A stretch of 63,726 bases of DNA from Pseudomonadota bacterium (GTDB taxonomy: Bacteria > Campylobacterota > Campylobacteria > Campylobacterales > Sulfurospirillaceae). The stretch is taken from contig JAGDMU010000019.1 of the NCBI GenBank assembly GCA_017860615.1, forward strand, positions 1-63,726, written 5' to 3'. Position 1 is the first letter of the stretch. Each line of letters begins with the position of its first letter. The position numbers and the translations under genes were made by a program. The notes beneath the pieces were generated by a model. The model saw nothing but the letters and a program-made list of their open reading frames with translations, had not been told where the DNA came from and did no database searches. Shown piece by piece: positions 1 through 10,514 of this stretch.

Positions 1-1
1 G

Positions 2-655
2 GTGATGCTGACCCAGGATGCAGCGATTTACGGTCTCGGCATGCTGGCCGAGTTCCGCGACACCGAAACCGGTGCGCATATCCGCCGCACGCAGTCGTAT
101 GTCGGTCTGCTGGCGCGCCACTTGAAGGGGAAACCGCGCTTTGCCGGATTCTTTGACGAAAACACCATCAATATGTTGAAAAAATCAGCGCCGCTTCACG
201 ATATCGGCAAAGTGGGGATCGTCGATCGCATTCTGCACAAGCCAGGCCCGCTGACGGCTAGCGAGTTCAATGAAATCAAACAGCATACGCAGTTTGGTCG
301 CAGCGTCGTCGATCGCATCGAAGCGGCGATGCACGACCGCTCGGCATCAGCCTTCCTGCGTTTTGCCAAGGAAGTGACCTATACGCACCACGAACGCTGG
401 GATGGCACCGGCTATCACGGCCTGGCGCGCGAACAAATCCCGGTTTCCGGCCGGCTGATGGCGTTGGCCGACATCTACGACGCGTTGACCAGTCGGCGCG
501 CCTACAAGCCGGCGTTTGCGCATGAAGAGGCCCTGCGGATCATCAGCGAGGGGGATGGCCGGACCCGGCCGGAACATTTCGATCCGGACGTGCTGCAGGC
601 GTTTCTGGAGATCAACGAGCAATTCAAATCGATATCGATCCAGTTAAGGGATTGA
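2..655 (+). CDS. HD-GYP domain cyclic-di-GMP phosphodiesterase-type regulator (5' truncated by window edge)
   Basis: The visible 217 residues are an HD-GYP output domain, a family that hydrolyses cyclic di-GMP. The reading frame is open to the left edge, so the N-terminal part, usually a receiver domain, lies outside. Visible motifs are an EFRDxETGxH stretch (about residues 17-26), the HD pair in HDIGK (66-70), and HHERWDGTGYH (129-139). The signature reads GYH where most members have GYP, which is odd but sits in otherwise intact surroundings. The C-terminus (HFDPDV followed by a helix) looks like a natural family end. A receiver protein follows at once, so the two probably belong to one signalling operon. 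The domain call is safe; whether the enzyme is active cannot be seen. Confidence 0.9.
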   Translation: MMLTQDAAIYGLGMLAEFRDTETGAHIRRTQSYVGLLARHLKGKPRFAGFFDENTINMLKKSAPLHDIGKVGIVDRILHKPGPLTASEFNEIKQHTQFGRSVVDRIEAAMHDRSASAFLRFAKEVTYTHHERWDGTGYHGLAREQIPVSGRLMALADIYDALTSRRAYKPAFAHEEALRIISEGDGRTRPEHFDPDVLQAFLEINEQFKSISIQLRD

Positions 656-695
656 GCACGAGCTGGTCGGCGAGGCGCTCGACGAATGCTGCAGC

Positions 696-1736
696 GTGAT
701 TTCGGTCGAGACTGGCGAGGATGCCTTGATGGCGAGCCGCGTGTGGAAGCCCGACTTGATCATCGTCGATGTCGAGATGCCCGGTGTGGGGGGCTACGAA
801 ACCTGCCGTCGATTCAAGTCGATCGATGAGACCGCGGGAACGCCGGTCATCTTCCTGTCCGGTCACGACCAGATCGAGGACCGTCTCAAGGGCTATGAAG
901 CGGGCGGCGACGATTACCTGACCAAGCCGTTCGATCCCCAGGAACTCAAGGCCAAGGTACTGCATTTGCTGGCCCGGTCCGCCCAGCGCGGCGAGCTCAA
1001 ATCGATGGCGGATTTTGCCACCAGTACCGCCATGACCGCGATGACCAGCATGGGTGAGATGGGCGTGCTGCTCGAAGCGCTCAAGAATTTCAATGCCAGC
1101 ACCGACTATCAGAGCCTCGCCGAAGCCGTCGTCGCCGGCTTGTCGATGTACGACCTGCAAGGCGTGGCACAGATCCGCACCCCCGAGGGAAAGCTGAGCA
1201 AGACAGCGACAGGCGAGGCGTCGCCGCTCGAAGAGTCGGTGATCGATCACCTGGCGACGATGGAGCGCATCATGCAGTTCCAGAACCGCATGTCGATCAG
1301 TTATGAACACGTCAGCTTGCTGATCAAGAACATGCCCGTCGACGATGAAGACCGTTGCGGCAGGCTTCGCGATCATCTGGCGATGCTCGCCGAGGGCGCC
1401 GACGTCCGTTTGCGCGGGCTGATGTCGACGCGCGAGTCAAGCCGGCGAGGCGAGGTGATCGAACATGTTCTGGCGCGGATCAGCGACGCGTTGCGCGCGA
1501 TTGACCACGATCAACGTCAATGCCGAATCAAGACCAGCCTGGCGCTGGACGAGGCGTTGCGCAGCTTCGACCGCGCGTTGCTCGGCGTGGCGCTGTCCGA
1601 CGAGCAGGACGCCTATCTCTCGGCGACGATCAAACGGGGAATGGACAGCATCATCGACAGCCAGTCGAATGAAATCGATATCCAGGATCGACTGACGGGC
1701 ATGGTCACTGAGCTGCAATCGGCGATGGAAATATGA
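696..1736 (+). CDS. Response-regulator receiver protein lacking the start of its receiver domain
   Basis: From GTG 696 the protein has 346 residues. Residues 1-95 are the later part of a receiver domain: phosphoacceptor Asp25 (LIIVDVEMPG), Ser55 (FLSG) and Lys77 (LTKPF) are present. The first beta strand and its acidic pair are missing. The same frame continues upstream only to a TAA at 645-647 and there encodes HELVGEALDE, which resembles receiver helix 1, but no strand 1. The rest (about 100-346) is helical with a possible GAF-like core that I cannot name. The gene begins where the HD-GYP gene ends. Either a short deletion or frameshift removed the N-terminus (real or an assembly fault), or an internal start is used. 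Confidence 0.75.
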   Translation: MISVETGEDALMASRVWKPDLIIVDVEMPGVGGYETCRRFKSIDETAGTPVIFLSGHDQIEDRLKGYEAGGDDYLTKPFDPQELKAKVLHLLARSAQRGELKSMADFATSTAMTAMTSMGEMGVLLEALKNFNASTDYQSLAEAVVAGLSMYDLQGVAQIRTPEGKLSKTATGEASPLEESVIDHLATMERIMQFQNRMSISYEHVSLLIKNMPVDDEDRCGRLRDHLAMLAEGADVRLRGLMSTRESSRRGEVIEHVLARISDALRAIDHDQRQCRIKTSLALDEALRSFDRALLGVALSDEQDAYLSATIKRGMDSIIDSQSNEIDIQDRLTGMVTELQSAMEI

Positions 1737-1767
1737 GCCGAGCCTGATCGCCGTTTTCGGCTTTTTT
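1736..1767 (+). terminator. Probable Rho-independent terminator after the receiver gene
   Basis: AGCCGA (1736-1741) can pair with TCGGCT (1757-1762); alternatively a tight GCCG-TTTT-CGGC hairpin forms at 1750-1761. Either is followed by a run of T to 1767. It sits directly after the stop at 1736 and before ppx. Confidence 0.5.
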
Positions 1768-1792
1768 CCGTCGAGGGTTGCGCAACTGGCGG

Positions 1793-1801
1793 TGCTAGAA
1801 T
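1793..1801 (+). promoter_or_regulatory. Possible extended -10 promoter for ppx
   Basis: TGC followed by TAGAAT (1796-1801) resembles an extended -10 element, 38 bases before the ppx start. No well-spaced -35 is visible, so this is only a candidate. Confidence 0.3.
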
Positions 1802-1838
1802 GGGCGTCGGGCGCGCTAACTAACGGTAGAGACGGCTT

Positions 1839-3341
1839 ATGGTTTATGAACAGATCGCGGCGGTTGATCTTGGCTCGAACAGTTTCCGTCTGCAGGTCGG
1901 GCGCGTCGTCGATGACCAGATCTATCCGCTCGATACGCTCAAGGAATCGGTGCGTCTGGCATCCGGGCTGACGCCGGAGAAAATTCTCGATGAGCCCGCG
2001 CAGCAACGCGCGCTTGAGGCTTTGCGCCGCTTCGGCGAGCGGCTGCGCGGTTTCCAGCCGGACGCGGTGCGCGTGGTGGCGACCAATACGCTGCGCGTTG
2101 CCAAGAATGCGCAGCAGTTCATCCGGCTCGCCGAAGCGGCGCTCGGCTTCCCGATCGAAGTGATCGGTGGTCGCGAAGAGGCGCGCCTGATCTATATCGG
2201 CGTGGTGCACGCGCTACCGTCGGTAAACCACCAGCGGCTGGTCGTCGATATCGGCGGCGGCTCGACCGAGTTCATCATCGGCACCAGGCTCGATCCGATG
2301 GTCCTCGAATCGCTGTTCATGGGCTGCGTGAGCTATACGCTGCGCTTCTTTCCCGGCGGCAAAGTCGACCGCAAGCGTTTCGCCGACGCGCAACTGTCGG
2401 CGGCGCGCGAGATTCAGACGATCGCCCAGGATTACCGGCGCGCCGGCTGGAGCGAGGCCGTCGCCTCATCGGGGACGGCACGCGCGATTGCCGACGTGCT
2501 CGAAAGCAACGGCCTGAATCCCGACGCCCAGATCGGCATTACCCGCGCCGGGCTGGACCGGTTGCGGACGCTGTTGATTCGCGCCGGATCGGCCGAGGAT
2601 CTCAAGCTCTCGAATCTGCCGACCGATCGTCTGCCGGTGTTCGCCGGCGGCATCGCGATCATGTCGGCGGTCTTCGAAGAGCTGGGAATCGAGCGCATGA
2701 CCTACGCCGAAGGCGCCTTGCGCCTCGGTGTGCTCTACGACCTGCTCGGACGCTTTCATCATCAGGACATGCGCGACGCCACCGTGGCGCAGTTTCGGCG
2801 GCGCTATCAGGTCGATCGGCGTCAGGCCGAGCGCGTCGAGCAAACGGCGCTGGCGCTGCTCGGCCAGTTGATCCGCATCGATTCGCCCGAACACGAAGGC
2901 GAGGTACGCTATCTGCGCTGGGCCGCGGCCTTGCACGAAATCGGCATATCGATCGCGCACGGCGGCTTTCACAAGCACGGCGCCTACATCGTGAGCTACG
3001 CCGACATGCCGGGATTTTCGAAACAGGATCAGGAGCGGCTGGCGCTGTTGATCCTCGGACAACGCGGCAAGCTCGAAAAGCTGCCGCCGACGCCGGCGGC
3101 AGACGCCCGCTGGCGGCTCATCTTCTGCCTGCGCACGGCGGTGCTGCTGCATCGTTCGCGCGACGACGAGCCCCTGCCGCGGGTCTTGGTCAAACCCACG
3201 AGCAGCGGTTTTGCGCTCGAGCTTCCCGCCGACTGGCTGCTCGCCAACCCGCTCTCCGCCGCCACGCTGGCTGCTGAAGCCCAGCTCTGGCAGCGCGTCG
3301 GCGCCTCCTTGCGGGTCAAGCGCCGGACCGCGCTGGGCTAG
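1839..3341 (+). CDS. ppx: Exopolyphosphatase (Ppx/GppA family)
   Basis: This 500-residue protein removes terminal phosphates from polyphosphate, and the family may also act on pppGpp. The first phosphate-binding loop is AAVDLGSNSFRLQV (7-20). GREEARL (111-117) carries the family's acidic active-site residues, and DIGGGSTE (137-144) is the second phosphate loop. The C-terminal third is an HD-like helical domain (ALHEIG, then HxxxKHGAYI). Length fits Ppx better than the shorter single-domain GppA-like enzymes. ATG 1839 begins the conserved N-terminus. With hppA and the PHB genes in the same window it fits a polyphosphate-accumulating lifestyle, though Ppx itself is widespread. The downstream transport gene begins 5 bases after the stop, so co-transcription is likely. 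Confidence 0.95.
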   Translation: MVYEQIAAVDLGSNSFRLQVGRVVDDQIYPLDTLKESVRLASGLTPEKILDEPAQQRALEALRRFGERLRGFQPDAVRVVATNTLRVAKNAQQFIRLAEAALGFPIEVIGGREEARLIYIGVVHALPSVNHQRLVVDIGGGSTEFIIGTRLDPMVLESLFMGCVSYTLRFFPGGKVDRKRFADAQLSAAREIQTIAQDYRRAGWSEAVASSGTARAIADVLESNGLNPDAQIGITRAGLDRLRTLLIRAGSAEDLKLSNLPTDRLPVFAGGIAIMSAVFEELGIERMTYAEGALRLGVLYDLLGRFHHQDMRDATVAQFRRRYQVDRRQAERVEQTALALLGQLIRIDSPEHEGEVRYLRWAAALHEIGISIAHGGFHKHGAYIVSYADMPGFSKQDQERLALLILGQRGKLEKLPPTPAADARWRLIFCLRTAVLLHRSRDDEPLPRVLVKPTSSGFALELPADWLLANPLSAATLAAEAQLWQRVGASLRVKRRTALG

Positions 3342-3345
3342 CCGC

Positions 3346-4467
3346 ATGACCGACGCAGCGATCGACACCGCCGAGCTGCAGGGAGAGCTGCAGGTCAGCC
3401 TCTCCGGCGACTGGACGCTCGCCACGCTGCCCTTGCCGTTCTCTTCGCTCGAAGCGCGTCTGCAGGCGCTGGCGGCCAAACCGGCGCGCTGGGACTTGCA
3501 GGCCATCACGCGCATCGACAGCGTCGGCGCCATTTTGCTGTGGCGCGCCTGGGGGCGGCGCTGGCCGGCTGCGCTCGAAGCCTCGGGGCCGCAGCGCTCG
3601 GCGCTCGAACGCGCGGCGACGATCGTCCTGGATCGCCGCGCCAGGTTCCGCGCGCCGCGCCTGGTCTGGCTGGTCGCGCTCGGGCGGCTGGTCATTGCGA
3701 CGGGGAAAAACCTGCGCGACATCGTCGCGCTGATCGGCCAGTTGCTGCTCGATCTGGCCTATCTCTGCGCCCATCCGCGCGATATCCCATGGCGCGAGTT
3801 TTCGGCCAACCTCTACAAGAGCGGCGCGCAGGCGCTGCCGGTCACCGCGCTGGTCGGCTTTCTGATCGGCGTCGTGCTCTCGTATCTGTCGTCGCTGCAG
3901 CTCAAGACCTTCGGTGCCGACATCTATATCGTCAACCTGCTCGGCATCAGCATCATCCGCGAACTCGGGCCGGTGATCGTCGCGGTGCTGGTCGCCGGCC
4001 GTTCGGGTTCGGCGATGACGGCGCAGATCGGCGTGATGCGCGTCACCGAGGAGATCGACGCGCTGGCGACGATGGGCATCTCGCGCAGCCTGCGCCTAGT
4101 GCTGCCCAAGATCGCCGCGCTGGCTATCGCCATGCCCTTGCTGGTGGTCTGGTGCGCTGCCGCCGGAATCATCGGCGGAATGGTTTCGGCCAACCTCGAG
4201 ATGGGGCTGGCCTACGGCTACTTCATCGAGGCGCTGCCCAAGGTGGTGCCGGTCGCCAACGTCTGGATCGGCATCGGCAAGGGCTTCTTCTTCGGCATGC
4301 TGATCGCGCTGATCGCCTGTCACTTCGGCCTCAAGGTGCGGCCCAATACCGAGAGTCTGTCGACCAAGACGACGACCGCGGTGGTCACCGCGATTACCGT
4401 GGTAATCGTCGTCGACGCGGTTTTTGCGATCTTGACTCGCAACCTCGGCATGCCGGGGGGAGGGTGA
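3346..4467 (+). CDS. mlaE: MlaE-type ABC transporter permease with N-terminal STAS domain
   Basis: This is the inner-membrane permease of an MCE-type phospholipid transporter. ATG 3346 was chosen because it begins the STAS-like region (about residues 10-95, resembling MlaB) directly after ppx. A longer open frame upstream overlaps ppx and is not needed. Residues from about 150 on are the MlaE permease: several hydrophobic helices, the conserved RELGPVIVAVLVAGRSGSA stretch and EEIDALATMG. The fused STAS part explains why no separate mlaB is present. It is followed by the ATPase, the MCE protein and a lipoprotein with almost no spacing, forming one operon. No mlaC-like periplasmic carrier gene is seen here. 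Confidence 0.93.
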   Translation: MTDAAIDTAELQGELQVSLSGDWTLATLPLPFSSLEARLQALAAKPARWDLQAITRIDSVGAILLWRAWGRRWPAALEASGPQRSALERAATIVLDRRARFRAPRLVWLVALGRLVIATGKNLRDIVALIGQLLLDLAYLCAHPRDIPWREFSANLYKSGAQALPVTALVGFLIGVVLSYLSSLQLKTFGADIYIVNLLGISIIRELGPVIVAVLVAGRSGSAMTAQIGVMRVTEEIDALATMGISRSLRLVLPKIAALAIAMPLLVVWCAAAGIIGGMVSANLEMGLAYGYFIEALPKVVPVANVWIGIGKGFFFGMLIALIACHFGLKVRPNTESLSTKTTTAVVTAITVVIVVDAVFAILTRNLGMPGGG

Positions 4468-4471
4468 GCCG

Positions 4472-5275
4472 ATGATCGATTCCAGCGCCGCGCCGAGTTC
4501 GCCAGCGCGCAGCCCGGTCATCGTGCTGCGCGGGGTATGCACGCGCTTTGGCGAAACGGTCGTTCACCGCGACATCGATCTTGACGTCGAGGTCGGGCAG
4601 ATTCTCGGGCTGGTCGGCGGTTCGGGCAGCGGCAAGACGACGCTGCTGCGCGAGATTGTCGGCTTGCTGGTGCCCTCCAGCGGCTCGGTCAGGCTCTTCG
4701 GCCAGTCGGTCTTCGACGCCGATCCGCTGGTTCGGCGCAACGTGCGTCGCCGCTTCGGCATGCTCTTTCAACAGGGCGCGTTGTTTTCGGCACTGTCCGT
4801 CTATGACAATATCGCGTTTCCGTTACGCGAACTGCGCGCGCTCGACGAATCGATGATCCGCGATCTCGTCTACCTCAAACTGTCGATGGTCGAGCTCGAA
4901 CCGCGCCATGCGCAGTTGATGCCGTCCGAGCTCTCCGGCGGGATGATCAAGCGCGTCGCGCTGGCGCGGGCGCTGTCGCTCGAGCCTGAGCTCTTGGTGC
5001 TCGACGAGCCGACCGCGGGTCTCGATCCCGACCTCGCCGACAATTTCGTCAAGCTGATCAGGATGCTGCAAAGGGAGCTGGGCTTTACGGTCGTCATGGT
5101 GACCCACGATCTCGAAACGCTGGCCGGGCTGGCGAGCCATGTCGCGGTGCTCGCCGAGCAGCGTATCATCGCCTGTGGCACGCCGGCGACCGTGCTCGCT
5201 GTCGATCATCCGTTCATTCACCGCTTTTTCTGTTCCGAACACGCGCTGGCGCTCATGCAAAAAGGATTGGCTTAA
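4472..5275 (+). CDS. mlaF: MlaF-type ABC transporter ATP-binding protein
   Basis: The 267-residue cytoplasmic ATPase powers lipid transport by the adjacent permease. It has Walker A GGSGSGKTT (49-57), the signature LSGGM (154-158; LSGGM replaces the usual LSGGQ, as is normal for MlaF/Ttg2A proteins), Walker B LLVLDEP (174-180) and H-loop His212. ATG 4472 starts 4 bases after the permease stop. The MCE gene begins 3 bases after its own stop. Nothing is missing from the nucleotide-binding fold. Confidence 0.95.
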   Translation: MIDSSAAPSSPARSPVIVLRGVCTRFGETVVHRDIDLDVEVGQILGLVGGSGSGKTTLLREIVGLLVPSSGSVRLFGQSVFDADPLVRRNVRRRFGMLFQQGALFSALSVYDNIAFPLRELRALDESMIRDLVYLKLSMVELEPRHAQLMPSELSGGMIKRVALARALSLEPELLVLDEPTAGLDPDLADNFVKLIRMLQRELGFTVVMVTHDLETLAGLASHVAVLAEQRIIACGTPATVLAVDHPFIHRFFCSEHALALMQKGLA

Positions 5276-5278
5276 GTC

Positions 5279-6211
5279 ATGGAAAATCGTTCGCACGCGC
5301 TGCTCGCCGGGCTGTTCGCGCTGCTGCTGGGGCTTTCGTCAGTGGCCGCGCTGTGGTGGTTCGGCGGCCAGCAGGAGGCGACCAACGCGTACCTGGTGGT
5401 CACCACCAAGACGATCAGCGGGCTCAGTCAGCAGGCGCAGGTTCGCTATCGCGGCGTGCGGGTCGGCAAGGTCGAGTCGATCGAACTCGACCCCGACGAT
5501 GTCGGCAATACGCTGATCCGCATCAGCGTCCGCAAGGACATCCCGATCACGCACGGAACGACCGCCAAGCTTGGCTTTCAGGGGGTGACCGGAATCGCTT
5601 TCGTGTTGCTCGAGGAGAGCGGCAAGGACGCTACGCGGCTCACCGCCCCGGCCGGCGAGCTGGCCAGGATTCCGATGCAGGATTCGCTGTTCCAGGAACT
5701 CACAAGCGTTGCCGGCGAAACGCTGCGCAACGCGCGCGATCTGCTGGCCAGCGCCAACCAGACGCTCAGTCCCGAAAATCGCCAGCGCATCGAGAAGACG
5801 CTGGCCAATCTCGAGGCGACGACCGGCAATGCCAGAGACGCCACCGCGTCGCTGCGCCAAGTGCTGACACCGGAAAATATTCGTTTGCTCAACTCGACGC
5901 TGACGCGCGCCGAACAGACGGCCGGGCAGGCGGCGCCGTTCTTTGCCGAAGCGCGCGGCCTGGTGGCGCGGCTGCAATCGGTGAGCGACAAACTCGAGAC
6001 GACGCTCGGCGATCCGGTCAGCAACGGCGCGCTGATCCCGCGGCTGGTCGACTTGAGTGCCGATCTGTCGGGCAGTTCGCATCAGCTCAATCGCGTTCTG
6101 CAGATGCTCGAAGACTCGCCGCAGAGCCTTATTTTCGGTCGCCACGAGGCGTTGCCCGGACCCGGTGAGGCCGGCTTCGTTGCGCCAGAGACACCCAAGG
6201 GACAACCATGA
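5279..6211 (+). CDS. mlaD: MCE/MlaD family substrate-binding protein
   Basis: This 310-residue periplasmic protein is tethered by one N-terminal helix (about residues 8-29). The MCE/MlaD domain spans roughly residues 38-115 and contains GLSQQAQVRYRGVRVGKV, the usual start of the fold. The rest is a long helical region expected to line or extend the lipid channel, followed by a short tail. It is longer than E. coli MlaD (about 180 residues) and closer to PqiB/YrbD-like variants with a long helix. Its stop overlaps the start of the lipoprotein gene (ATGA at 6208), so translation is coupled. Confidence 0.93.
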   Translation: MENRSHALLAGLFALLLGLSSVAALWWFGGQQEATNAYLVVTTKTISGLSQQAQVRYRGVRVGKVESIELDPDDVGNTLIRISVRKDIPITHGTTAKLGFQGVTGIAFVLLEESGKDATRLTAPAGELARIPMQDSLFQELTSVAGETLRNARDLLASANQTLSPENRQRIEKTLANLEATTGNARDATASLRQVLTPENIRLLNSTLTRAEQTAGQAAPFFAEARGLVARLQSVSDKLETTLGDPVSNGALIPRLVDLSADLSGSSHQLNRVLQMLEDSPQSLIFGRHEALPGPGEAGFVAPETPKGQP

Positions 6212-6789
6212 ACCGAATCTTGATCCTGCTGCTTCTGCTCGGCGGCTGCGCGACCGGCGCGAGAAACAAGCCGCCGCTAACCGTCTATGATTTCGGGCTG
6301 CCGGCGGCCCGGCTGCCGGCGGGGGAAAACTGGCCTCGTCTGGCGCTCGACGTCAAGTCGCCGTCGTGGTTCGATTCGCTCAACATCGACTATCGGCTGG
6401 CCTACGACGATCCGCTCAAGCAGCGCGAATACGCCGACAGCCGCTGGGCGGGCGCGCCCGGCGTACTGCTCGCGCAGCGGCTACGGCAGCAACTGGGGAC
6501 GGTCAATGACAGCGGCAGTACGGCGTGTCTGCTGCGCGTCGAGCTGCAGGAGTTCTCGCAGATCTTCGCTTCGCCGCAGCAAAGCCATGCACTGGTGCAG
6601 GGCAGTGTCCAGCTGTTCGACGCCAAGCGACGACTGCTTGCCGAGCGGCAACTGGTGATCGAGAAGCCGGCGCCCGGCGCTGACGCGGCGAGCGGCGTCA
6701 AGGCGCTGGTCGCGGCCAGCGACGACTTCGGCGTTGAACTCGCCACCTGGCTGGCCGGTGTCGACAAAGGACTTAAGACTTGTCGCTGA
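6208..6789 (+). CDS. ABC-type transport auxiliary lipoprotein (PqiC-like)
   Basis: This 193-residue protein has a short hydrophobic leader ending in the lipobox LGGC (Cys14), so it should be lipid-anchored. The rest matches the general pattern of the auxiliary lipoprotein family seen with MCE transporters (PqiC/YmbA-like): YDFGLP near the start, then alternating strands with RVELQEFSQIF in the middle. It probably links the inner-membrane MCE complex to the outer membrane. The start codon overlaps the MlaD stop by 4 bases, and it is the last gene of the operon. Confidence 0.85.
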   Translation: MNRILILLLLLGGCATGARNKPPLTVYDFGLPAARLPAGENWPRLALDVKSPSWFDSLNIDYRLAYDDPLKQREYADSRWAGAPGVLLAQRLRQQLGTVNDSGSTACLLRVELQEFSQIFASPQQSHALVQGSVQLFDAKRRLLAERQLVIEKPAPGADAASGVKALVAASDDFGVELATWLAGVDKGLKTCR

Positions 6790-6990
6790 GCGCAAGCTGC
6801 CGCACAATGACCCGCGTATTATTTTTACCTGACCGGCAAAGGCACGCTCGACATTCATAAGAAATAGCGGCCGAAAACGTCACCTATCTCGTGCGACGCG
6901 GCGCTGACCACTGAAAAGCGGTTGGCAGTCGACGGGCAGGGCATCGATCTGGCAATTCCGTTTTCAAACAGCGACCATGAGGAAAGTTCA
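6790..6990. other. Intergenic stretch before hppA, no gene seen
   Basis: About 200 bases. A TATTAT (6817-6822) could be a -10 element but has no convincing -35. A good ribosome-binding site (GAGGAAAG, about 6979-6986) precedes the hppA start. I see no RNA gene. Confidence 0.5.
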
Positions 6991-9474
<2,484 letters not shown>

Positions 9475-9507
9475 GTCAGTCAAGCCGCTGCGGCGTCGAA
9501 CGGGTAC

Positions 9508-9540
9508 AATCAGGGCAGCTCAATTTGAGCTGCCCTGATT
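9508..9540. repeat. Perfect 33-bp palindrome between hppA and the RHH-like gene
   Basis: The 16-base left arm AATCAGGGCAGCTCAA (9508-9523) is the exact reverse complement of the right arm (9525-9540), with one T between. No T-run follows, so it is not a standard terminator. It ends 9 bases before the ATG at 9550, where a ribosome-binding site would be expected. It could be an operator, an mRNA hairpin controlling that start, or a stem protecting the hppA transcript end. Confidence 0.8.
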
Positions 9541-9549
9541 CAATCAACG

Positions 9550-9897
9550 ATGGCTACAGTCAAGAAAACGCGCGCTGCTCACAAAAATGCGTCGAGCAAG
9601 CTGGTGCCGGCGGTGCCGGAGTCGTCTGGCGTGAGCGTGGTGAAGAAGCGCAAGCGGCTGGCCAAGGTTTTTTCGCGCCCGCTCGACAAAAAACTCAGGG
9701 AAATCGAAATAGTTCGCGTAAAATTTTCGCTGCTCGCCGACGAGTACGTCCAACTGGCCGAGCTCAAGCAGCGGCTGGTCGCACAGGGTTCTCCCGTCAA
9801 GAAGGGCGAATTGCTGCGCGCCGGACTGTCGCTGCTCGCCACGCTCGATGACGGCCAATTCAAGGCGGCGCTGGCGAGACTACAGGTTATCGCTTGA
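9550..9897 (+). CDS. Small basic protein with ribbon-helix-helix-like C-terminal half
   Basis: The 115-residue protein has a Lys/Arg-rich, probably disordered first half (VKKRKRLAKVF near residues 31-41). The second half (VRVKFSLLADEYVQLAELK, then a helix with KKGELLRAGLSLLATL) resembles a ribbon-helix-helix DNA-binding unit: strand, helix, turn, helix. This suggests a DNA-binding regulator or nucleoid protein, but the match is by eye only. No ribosome-binding site is visible because the palindrome occupies that place. Overlapping frames on both strands in this stretch look like shadows. Confidence 0.6.
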   Translation: MATVKKTRAAHKNASSKLVPAVPESSGVSVVKKRKRLAKVFSRPLDKKLREIEIVRVKFSLLADEYVQLAELKQRLVAQGSPVKKGELLRAGLSLLATLDDGQFKAALARLQVIA

Positions 9898-9900
9898 GAT

Positions 9901-10125
9901 CTAGCGACCCGGAGCCGCCTTGGCCGGCTTGTAGCGCTTGAAGACGGCGCGCGCGTCGTGTTCGGCGCGCTCCTGGTTGCATAGCGATTGGTCGTCGTCG
10001 TGGGCGCTGAAGTAATCGTCGTCCTGTGCGCGCATGACGATCTCGATCGCCGTCTCGTCGCTCAAGGTGTAGATCTCGGTCAGCAGCGTGGCGACTTCAT
10101 CAAGGTGTTGTTCGTAAGTGGTCAT
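9901..10125 (-). CDS. Small acidic hypothetical protein
   Basis: This 74-residue protein has no recognised family. It is acidic in the middle (DDDYFSAHDDD) and basic at the end. It converges on the RHH-like gene with a 3-base gap and is divergent from the J-domain gene, so 10126-10226 may hold two promoters. Start ATG 10125 gives TTYEQHLDEVATLL. Plausible because it fills the gap exactly and has good codon use, but unproven. Confidence 0.5.
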   Translation of the reverse strand: MTTYEQHLDEVATLLTEIYTLSDETAIEIVMRAQDDDYFSAHDDDQSLCNQERAEHDARAVFKRYKPAKAAPGR

Positions 10126-10226
10126 TGCCTGGTCGTTCGCTAGTGGGTTGCGCTGGAAGCATTGCCGTTCGTTTCGCGAGCGGCCCGGTTGGCAAGTTTA
10201 TAGGTGTTTTGCTAGAGGTGTCACAG

Positions 10227-10514
10227 ATGTCAACAGTGCAGGACCATTATGCGCGGCTCGGCGTGCCGTCGAGCGCCAGCGCCGAGGCGATCAAGGCCGC
10301 TTACCGCAAGAAAGCTGCGCAGTTCCACCCCGACAAGAATCCTTCGCTCGATGCGGCAGCGCGCTTCAGGGAGGTTCAGGAAGCGTACGAAGTGCTTGGC
10401 GACGCGCAGCGGCGCAAGGATTTCGACGAGTACCGGCAGCGCAGCCTGATCGAAGATCCGCTGCCGGTGGCACGCGAGATTTCGGAAAAATACATCCAGG
10501 GAATACTTAATTGA
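10227..10514 (+). CDS. J-domain (DnaJ-like) co-chaperone, domain only
   Basis: The 95-residue protein is almost only a J-domain: DHYARLGVP, AIKAAYRKKAAQFHPDKNP with the essential HPD motif, then EAYEVLGD. J-domains stimulate the Hsp70 ATPase, so it should recruit DnaK to a target. ATG 10227 is chosen because the domain starts right there; the longer open frame adds unrelated residues. The stop overlaps the next start (TTGA at 10511). With no Gly/Phe or zinc region it is not a general DnaJ but a dedicated one, likely serving the three unknown proteins encoded after it. Confidence 0.85.
   Translation: MSTVQDHYARLGVPSSASAEAIKAAYRKKAAQFHPDKNPSLDAAARFREVQEAYEVLGDAQRRKDFDEYRQRSLIEDPLPVAREISEKYIQGILN

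Noticed and set aside
6819-6840. CCTGAC near 6828 as another ECF site before hppA
   Set aside because: The 16-base position is followed by GACA instead of CGTC, so the second half is missing.
9508-9540. Palindrome as a Rho-independent terminator of hppA
   Set aside because: No T-run follows on either strand, and it lies against the next start codon.
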